Of a DNA stretch of 64,000 nt, positions 59,217-64,000 are shown one piece after another; position 1 is the first letter of the stretch; the number at the start of each line of letters is the position of its first letter. Where the stretch lies: positions 1 through 64,000 of the forward strand of contig NZ_JAVKGO010000007.1 in assembly GCF_031432315.1 (NCBI RefSeq), given 5' to 3'. Both the position numbers and the translations under genes were made by a program. Under the pieces are notes generated by a model. It had not been told where the DNA came from. It searched no databases and was given only the letters and a program-made list of their open reading frames with translations. This DNA comes from Serpentinicella sp031432315. Its GTDB lineage: Bacteria > Bacillota > Clostridia > Peptostreptococcales > Natronincolaceae.

Positions 59217-60773
59217 ATGATTAGAATTTCAGACTTAATAAGAAGAAAGAATTGGGTACTAACGCTAAGTGTTATTATACTAGTTAGTGTGCTTATCACT
59301 GGATGTACTGGGGGTACTTCAGGTAATAAAGCATCACTTTCAGAGCAGGAATTATTAGAGGATAAAATTGATGAGATTTTAAGCTATTATAAAGAAAACA
59401 GAAATGAATTAGAATCCTGGTGGGATGTTGTCGCATTAGCAAGTGTTAAAGAGGACATAACACAAGATCAATGGACATTACCAAAGTGGGATATTAGTAA
59501 TCAAATGAATGCTGCGGAACATGCCGGCTATATCCTTGCTAAATTAGCCTTAAGTCAAAATCCTTACAACATAGGAGGCATTAATTTAGTTGATTCACTA
59601 AGTGATTTACAGGATGATGAGGGTAGTTTTGGAGATATCAATAGCCACATGTGGTCAATGATTGCCCTAGATACTGCTCAGGCAAATTATAATAAAGAAA
59701 TAGCCCTACAATATTTAATTTCTCAACAATTAGATGACGGTGGATTTGCCTTTTCTGGAAATAGTGGCGATATAGATATGACTGCTATGGCTTTGATAGC
59801 CTTTGCACCTTATAGCCACGACAGTGTGATCGAAGAAAGGATTAATAAGGCAATAGATTTCTTAAAAGTCAATCAGCTAGAAGACGGAGGTTTTTCATCC
59901 TGGGGCAGTGAAAACGCCAATAGTACAGCTGTTGTTTTATCTGCTTTAATTGCAGTGGATGAAGATGTATATGGTGAAGCATGGGTTAAGGAAAAAGGGA
60001 GCATTGTTGATGCCCTTATTAATTATCAAACGGAAGAAGGTGCAATATCCTTTTTGAAAGATCCATTAGAGCCAAATATAATGGCAACGAACCAAGCACT
60101 ACTTGCCCTAGGGGAAGTAAAAACAGGAATAACATTATGGGATAGAATTAAGCCTTATGGTGGAGTAGAAAATACAGATCAAGCTTATGTAACAATAAGA
60201 ATAGAGGGGCCTCAAGAAACAGTTTTTGAAAAAAGCAGCATAAATCTTTGGGACGAAGAAGACATTACGGCGTTGGCAGTTGTTGTTGATGTTCTTGAGC
60301 GTGCTGAAATACCGTATGAGTTAGCTGAATCTGAGTGGGGTACATATATACAAGAAATTAATGGTGTTAGTGATGCTTGGGTATATAAGGTGAATGGGGA
60401 GTTAGCCTCGGTTGGTGTAGATAGCTATATTGTTAATAATCAAGATGTATTAGTTTTTTACTATGGCCAATTTCCTCCAGATACCCTAATACCAGAAGTG
60501 GAGATAATCTCAGACTTGGCTAAAGGTCAAGAGATTGCATTACATGTTAAATCAACTTATTTTGATTGGGAAAATGAGATCGAAAAAGAAATAAATATAG
60601 AAAATGCGCAAGTTGTATTTAACGGTGAAAAATATTATACAGATGGTGAAGGCATGGTGAAGCTGTCAGGTACTACAGTCGCTGGGACATATTATATAAA
60701 TGTCAGTAAAGATAATGCTGATCGTTACCCTAGTATTGTAAGAACAAAAGCTATTCCGCTTGTAATCGAATAA
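59217..60773 (+). CDS. Transcobalamin/intrinsic-factor-like lipoprotein
   Basis: 518 residues. Lipobox VLITGC anchors it outside the membrane (Cys about 30). Residues about 50-335 form an alpha/alpha barrel of prenyltransferase/squalene-cyclase-like repeats (DDEGSFGD, LDDGGFAFSG, LEDGGFSSWGS). A DUF4430 domain follows at about 345-430 (WVYKVNGELASVGVDSYIV), then an Ig-like C-terminal domain. Alpha barrel plus DUF4430 is the architecture of animal intrinsic factor and transcobalamin, which hold B12 between the two domains. The riboswitch in front makes cobalamin capture the obvious role. GGAGG precedes the ATG. Confidence 0.88.
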   Translation: MIRISDLIRRKNWVLTLSVIILVSVLITGCTGGTSGNKASLSEQELLEDKIDEILSYYKENRNELESWWDVVALASVKEDITQDQWTLPKWDISNQMNAAEHAGYILAKLALSQNPYNIGGINLVDSLSDLQDDEGSFGDINSHMWSMIALDTAQANYNKEIALQYLISQQLDDGGFAFSGNSGDIDMTAMALIAFAPYSHDSVIEERINKAIDFLKVNQLEDGGFSSWGSENANSTAVVLSALIAVDEDVYGEAWVKEKGSIVDALINYQTEEGAISFLKDPLEPNIMATNQALLALGEVKTGITLWDRIKPYGGVENTDQAYVTIRIEGPQETVFEKSSINLWDEEDITALAVVVDVLERAEIPYELAESEWGTYIQEINGVSDAWVYKVNGELASVGVDSYIVNNQDVLVFYYGQFPPDTLIPEVEIISDLAKGQEIALHVKSTYFDWENEIEKEINIENAQVVFNGEKYYTDGEGMVKLSGTTVAGTYYINVSKDNADRYPSIVRTKAIPLVIE

Positions 60774-60786
60774 GGTGTGTGAGTGC

Positions 60787-61737
60787 ATGAAAATGAAAAA
60801 TAACCAGTTTTTAATAGGAGCTTTATTACTACTTGTTTTAGTTGTCGGTTGTTCTAAAAATGTTGAACCTCAAAATGGAGAAATAAGAGTGCATGTTACA
60901 AAAAACTACGGTGAAGAAGTGGTTTTTTCTGAGAAGGTTCCATTAATGGGAAGAAACCAAACGGTTTTAGATGTTATTGATGATCATCTTAATATAGAAA
61001 CAGGTTATGGCGGAGCCTTTATTATTGATATCAATGATACAGCAAAAGATTTAAAAAATCCAAGGGGATATGACTGGTTTTTTTATGTAAATGGTGGGAT
61101 GTCAAATATAGGTGCTGGTAGTTATTTTCTTAAGTCAGGGGATGATATATGGTGGGATTACCGCCCTTGGAAAGATGCAGCCGCAGTTTCTTCAGTGATT
61201 GGTCAATACCCTCAACCTTTTGTTAGTAGTTATCGTAACAATAAAGTTGAAACGTTGATTTTATATGGGGATCATGAAGAAAAAGATGCTTTAGATTTGT
61301 CTACAATGTTGAAGGACAAAGACATCAGTGTTATCACAGACATCTATAATAAAATGAAAATAGAGCAAAGGACCAATCCAACTATTGTTCTTGCAACTTG
61401 GGATCAACTAAGTGGAGATGAATTCTGGGAAGGAATACAAAAAAATTGGCATAGAGTTGGATGGTTTGTTGAAATAAATAATCAAGGACTCTACTCTTTA
61501 AGTCCTTCAGGAAACAAAGGAAAAATAATGTACGAGAACTTTGCTTTAATTACAGCAATTGGAACTGGAACCGGGGATGATTTCCCCCTTTGGTTAGTGA
61601 CTGCTTCTGATTCAATAAATCTTTCTAACGCGGTGAAAATGATTGAAGAACAAGATCCTTTGAGTTTGAGTACTAGTGTCTTAATAAAGGATGATGAGGT
61701 TGTAAGGCTACCTTATATAAATGGAGAGAGAAAATAA
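60787..61737 (+). CDS. DUF4430 lipoprotein, second cobalamin-operon surface protein
   Basis: 316 residues. Lipobox LVVGC. A DUF4430 domain at about 25-120 (QTVLDVIDDHLNIETGYGG, YDWFFYVNGGMSNIGAGSYF, DDIWWDYRPW) is followed by a 190-residue domain (VETLILYGDHEEKDALDLST, PTIVLATWDQLSGDEFW) that I do not recognise. Without the alpha barrel, it may cooperate with the upstream lipoprotein or hand cobalamin to the transporter. ATG at 60787 has AAGGTG upstream; an in-frame GTG at 60775 is less likely. It overlaps the next gene by one base. Confidence 0.82.
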   Translation: MKMKNNQFLIGALLLLVLVVGCSKNVEPQNGEIRVHVTKNYGEEVVFSEKVPLMGRNQTVLDVIDDHLNIETGYGGAFIIDINDTAKDLKNPRGYDWFFYVNGGMSNIGAGSYFLKSGDDIWWDYRPWKDAAAVSSVIGQYPQPFVSSYRNNKVETLILYGDHEEKDALDLSTMLKDKDISVITDIYNKMKIEQRTNPTIVLATWDQLSGDEFWEGIQKNWHRVGWFVEINNQGLYSLSPSGNKGKIMYENFALITAIGTGTGDDFPLWLVTASDSINLSNAVKMIEEQDPLSLSTSVLIKDDEVVRLPYINGERK

Positions 61738-62648
61738 TGTATTATTGCAAAGAAAAAAATAATTTTTTTCAAGGATTACATCCTTTAACATTAACGATCT
61801 ATTATTTAACGATGTTAATTGGCGCTTTAGTATTTCAGCATCCTTTCCAATTACTGATTTTACTAGGAGTTATAGCAATTAATTTTTATAATATTAAATC
61901 AACAAAGATTTGGCTAAGTAGTGCTAAGTTTATATTTATTATGTTTTTTATAACTACTGTTGTTAATGTTGTTTTTAATGATTTAGGTGGAACACGATTA
62001 TATATTAGTCCATCTATTCCTGTATTGGGAATCGTAATTGTATCATTAGAAAATATTATATTTAGTTTGATAGTAGGATTAAGGCTTTTAATTATTTACG
62101 GCCTTTTTATGCTTTATAATATAACAGTCAATCCAGACAAAGCACTAAGCTTATGGGCAAGGGTTATGCCTAATTCTTCATTATTGATTTCATTGACAAC
62201 AAAAACGTTACCATCACTTAAAGCACGACTACAAAGAATAAAAGAGATACAGCAAGTAAGAGGGGTTGATTATAATGAAGGAAGCCTTCTTAAAAAAATA
62301 GTACAACGGATAGCTTTAATAAAAATACTATTATATTCTGCATTAGAAGATAGTTTTAATATTGGACAAAGTATTCAAGGACGAGCATATGGAATCGGAA
62401 AACGTAGTTGTTATCATAATATGAAACTGTATTCTAAGGATTGGATTATTTTATCAACAACTTTTGCAACTGTTCTGTTTATGCTCTACCTTGTGGTTAC
62501 CCAAACCCTATCTTTTCAAATTTATCCTAGAACAACAGTATTAATTAATAGTCCATCAGAGATAAAGATTTTATTTGGGTTGGTTTTGCTTTTACTATTT
62601 CCTCAATTATTAGGCTGGAGGTGTTCAAAATCGGAGGATTCTCAGTAG
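61737..62648 (+). CDS. ECF transporter transmembrane (T) subunit, CbiQ-like
   Basis: 303 residues. Membrane helices at about 20-52, 60-80, 95-130, 235-255 and 275-292. The T-subunit coupling region is seen as LKARLQRIKEIQQVRGVDYN (the ARG-type motif reads VRG here) and SIQGRAYGIGKRSCY. ECF modules take up vitamins through an S subunit, a T subunit and two ATPases. Here T and the double ATPase follow the B12 lipoproteins; the S component is not in view and may lie past the right edge. Confidence 0.88.
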   Translation: MYYCKEKNNFFQGLHPLTLTIYYLTMLIGALVFQHPFQLLILLGVIAINFYNIKSTKIWLSSAKFIFIMFFITTVVNVVFNDLGGTRLYISPSIPVLGIVIVSLENIIFSLIVGLRLLIIYGLFMLYNITVNPDKALSLWARVMPNSSLLISLTTKTLPSLKARLQRIKEIQQVRGVDYNEGSLLKKIVQRIALIKILLYSALEDSFNIGQSIQGRAYGIGKRSCYHNMKLYSKDWIILSTTFATVLFMLYLVVTQTLSFQIYPRTTVLINSPSEIKILFGLVLLLLFPQLLGWRCSKSEDSQ

Positions 62649-64000
62649 AAAATTTAACATACATGTACCCCGATGAAAATAATCCGGCTTTGGATCATGT
62701 AAACCTTAATATAGGAGAAGGATCCTTTACCCTTGTTATGGGGAGCTCTGGAAGTGGAAAGTCTACACTTTTATTAGCTTTGGCAAATCTTCTTCCTGAT
62801 TATTATGGTGGAAGGATTAAAGGAAAGATTAAATATGATCATAAAAATTTAAGTGATTGGGATAAGAAAGAAATCGCAGCTAAAATTGCATATGTCTTTC
62901 AAGATCCTGAACAACAAATTGTTATGACAACAGTGGAGCAAGAGATTGCCTTTGGGTTAGAAAATTTAGGCATTGAAAAAAGTGAGATGAAACGGCGAAT
63001 TACTGAAGTGCTTACTCTATTGAACTTAACAAAGCTTAGACATGAAAATGTTTTTAATTTATCCGGTGGAGAGAAACAAAAACTTGTTATTGCCGCATTA
63101 TTAGCTATGCAGCCAAAGGTACTCTTATTAGATGAACCGACCTCACAGTTAGATCCACTAATGGCGGATGAAATTATGAGTTTTATATATCGGTTAAATA
63201 AGGAATGGGGAATTACTGTTGTTTTGATTGAACAGAGAATTGATCGATGTTTTCATCTAGCAGATCAAGTACTACTTATGGATAAAAGTAAGGTTAAATA
63301 CTTTGGAAAAATGGATCATCTCGTTTATAAAGATTTAGGTGAATCTACTGCTTTTTTACCTCCAATTACTCAAATATTTAAAGCTGTTGACTTAGATGAA
63401 GTACCTTCAACAGTAAGTAAAGCTAGAGAGATATTGTCAAAAAAAACAGTTAAAAAAGAAGCCCACATATTTCACAGAGAAAAAAATTATAAACAACGTA
63501 TATTAGAAATAAATAATTTAAGTTTTCATTATCCAAATAGAAAAGATAGTTTGAAGAACATTAATTTAAATTTGTCTAAAACACAAATTACCGTGTTAGT
63601 TGGAGAAAACGGTGCAGGCAAGTCCACACTTTTCAAAAACATAATTGGCGTACTGATGCCACAAAAAGGGAAAATTATGTCCCAGAATGTCAATTTATTA
63701 GAACAAAACATTCAAAATAGGAGTAAGCTTATTGGTTTTCTTTCTCAGAATCCTAATGATTATTTATTTAATGAAACAGTATACGATGAAGTGGGATTTA
63801 CTTTAGACAAAAAACTACCCAATCGAAGAGTAAAAATAGAAGGTGTATTAAAGACACTAGATCTTCTAAAATCGAAAGACTGTTTTCCAAGAGATCTATC
63901 CGGTGGTGAAAGACAGCGGGTAGCCCTTGCATCTGTCCTTGTGACAAACCCTGAAATAATATTATTGGATGAACCTACAAGAGGATTAGATCCGTTATTA
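62621..64000 (+). CDS. ECF transporter double ATPase (A-A fusion), cut by the window edge
   Basis: At least 460 residues with two ATPase domains. First: Walker A GSSGSGKST, Q-loop VFQDPEQQIV, signature LSGGEKQK, Walker B VLLLDEPTSQLD. Second, from about 290: GENGAGKST, LSQNPNDYLF, LSGGERQR, ILLDEPTRGLD. Both sites look catalytic. The frame stays open to the right edge. It begins, probably at GTG, inside the T-subunit gene; GGAG lies directly before this codon, so the exact start is uncertain. It powers cobalamin-precursor or cobalamin uptake together with the T subunit. Confidence 0.9.
   Translation, partial: MFKIGGFSVENLTYMYPDENNPALDHVNLNIGEGSFTLVMGSSGSGKSTLLLALANLLPDYYGGRIKGKIKYDHKNLSDWDKKEIAAKIAYVFQDPEQQIVMTTVEQEIAFGLENLGIEKSEMKRRITEVLTLLNLTKLRHENVFNLSGGEKQKLVIAALLAMQPKVLLLDEPTSQLDPLMADEIMSFIYRLNKEWGITVVLIEQRIDRCFHLADQVLLMDKSKVKYFGKMDHLVYKDLGESTAFLPPITQIFKAVDLDEVPSTVSKAREILSKKTVKKEAHIFHREKNYKQRILEINNLSFHYPNRKDSLKNINLNLSKTQITVLVGENGAGKSTLFKNIIGVLMPQKGKIMSQNVNLLEQNIQNRSKLIGFLSQNPNDYLFNETVYDEVGFTLDKKLPNRRVKIEGVLKTLDLLKSKDCFPRDLSGGERQRVALASVLVTNPEIILLDEPTRGLDPLL

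Overview
The window reads as chromosome of a low-GC, Gram-positive, motile and chemotactic anaerobe of the Clostridia. The style is Alkaliphilus-like, which is a guess from gene content and not from any search. Strong AGGAGG-type ribosome sites, many lipoproteins, no outer-membrane genes, glycine and cobalamin riboswitches and abundant c-di-GMP proteins all fit. No rRNA or tRNA gene was seen.

Left part (1-13.5 kb): the end of an IS110-type element abuts a short sulfur operon (substrate-binding lipoprotein plus cysK). A signalling block follows: two paralogous PAS-GGDEF-HD-GYP proteins, a chemoreceptor, a CheW-like protein and a GGDEF-degenerate HD-GYP protein. After it come a lipoprotein, a miniature Ser/Thr kinase and a MazG-like pyrophosphohydrolase.

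13.6-20 kb is a decayed and rebuilt defence island. It holds the first 40 or so codons of a restriction-type gene fused to a relic of a type II-A-like CRISPR array (half repeat, 30-nt spacer, one full 36-nt repeat, no cas genes). Next come a DUF3267 protease-like gene and a restriction-modification system. That system has an Xre-type controller, one polypeptide carrying two complete cytosine-C5 methyltransferases, a convergent putative endonuclease, a broken Xre copy and a second Xre. Two direct repeats of about 160 bp border the part from the protease gene to the last Xre.

20-42 kb is mostly core-type sequence: an HD-GYP protein, TraX-like, TIM-barrel and alpha/beta hydrolase genes, then an ABC exporter with a divergent two-component system resembling linearmycin-resistance LnrLMN/LnrJK. 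Two ECF sigma/anti-sigma loci flank a PLDc_N-ABC operon that recalls the Bacillus yxlEFG genes. SppA, RDD, YihY, DUF2188 and triple-GerMN lipoprotein genes follow.

42-51 kb holds a phospholipid-methyltransferase-like gene, a Met-rich exported protein, an OmpR-type two-component system, and a copper module (CsoR-like operator, Cys-rich mini-protein, CopA). Beyond it are a YibE/F protein and small genes.

51.5-64 kb carries a REC-GGDEF-REC protein, a CYTH protein, a tandem glycine riboswitch ahead of a PTS_EIIC_2-type membrane protein, a MotA/MotB-like pair followed by a ParA-like ATPase and a coiled-coil protein, and a cobalamin-riboswitch operon. That operon encodes two transcobalamin/intrinsic-factor-like lipoproteins, an ECF-type T subunit and a double ATPase that runs off the window. 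A MITE-like repeat with 16-bp terminal inverted repeats occurs three times (11.1, 42.6 and 58.7 kb); the middle copy contains a nested, hairpin-rich 150-bp insertion.
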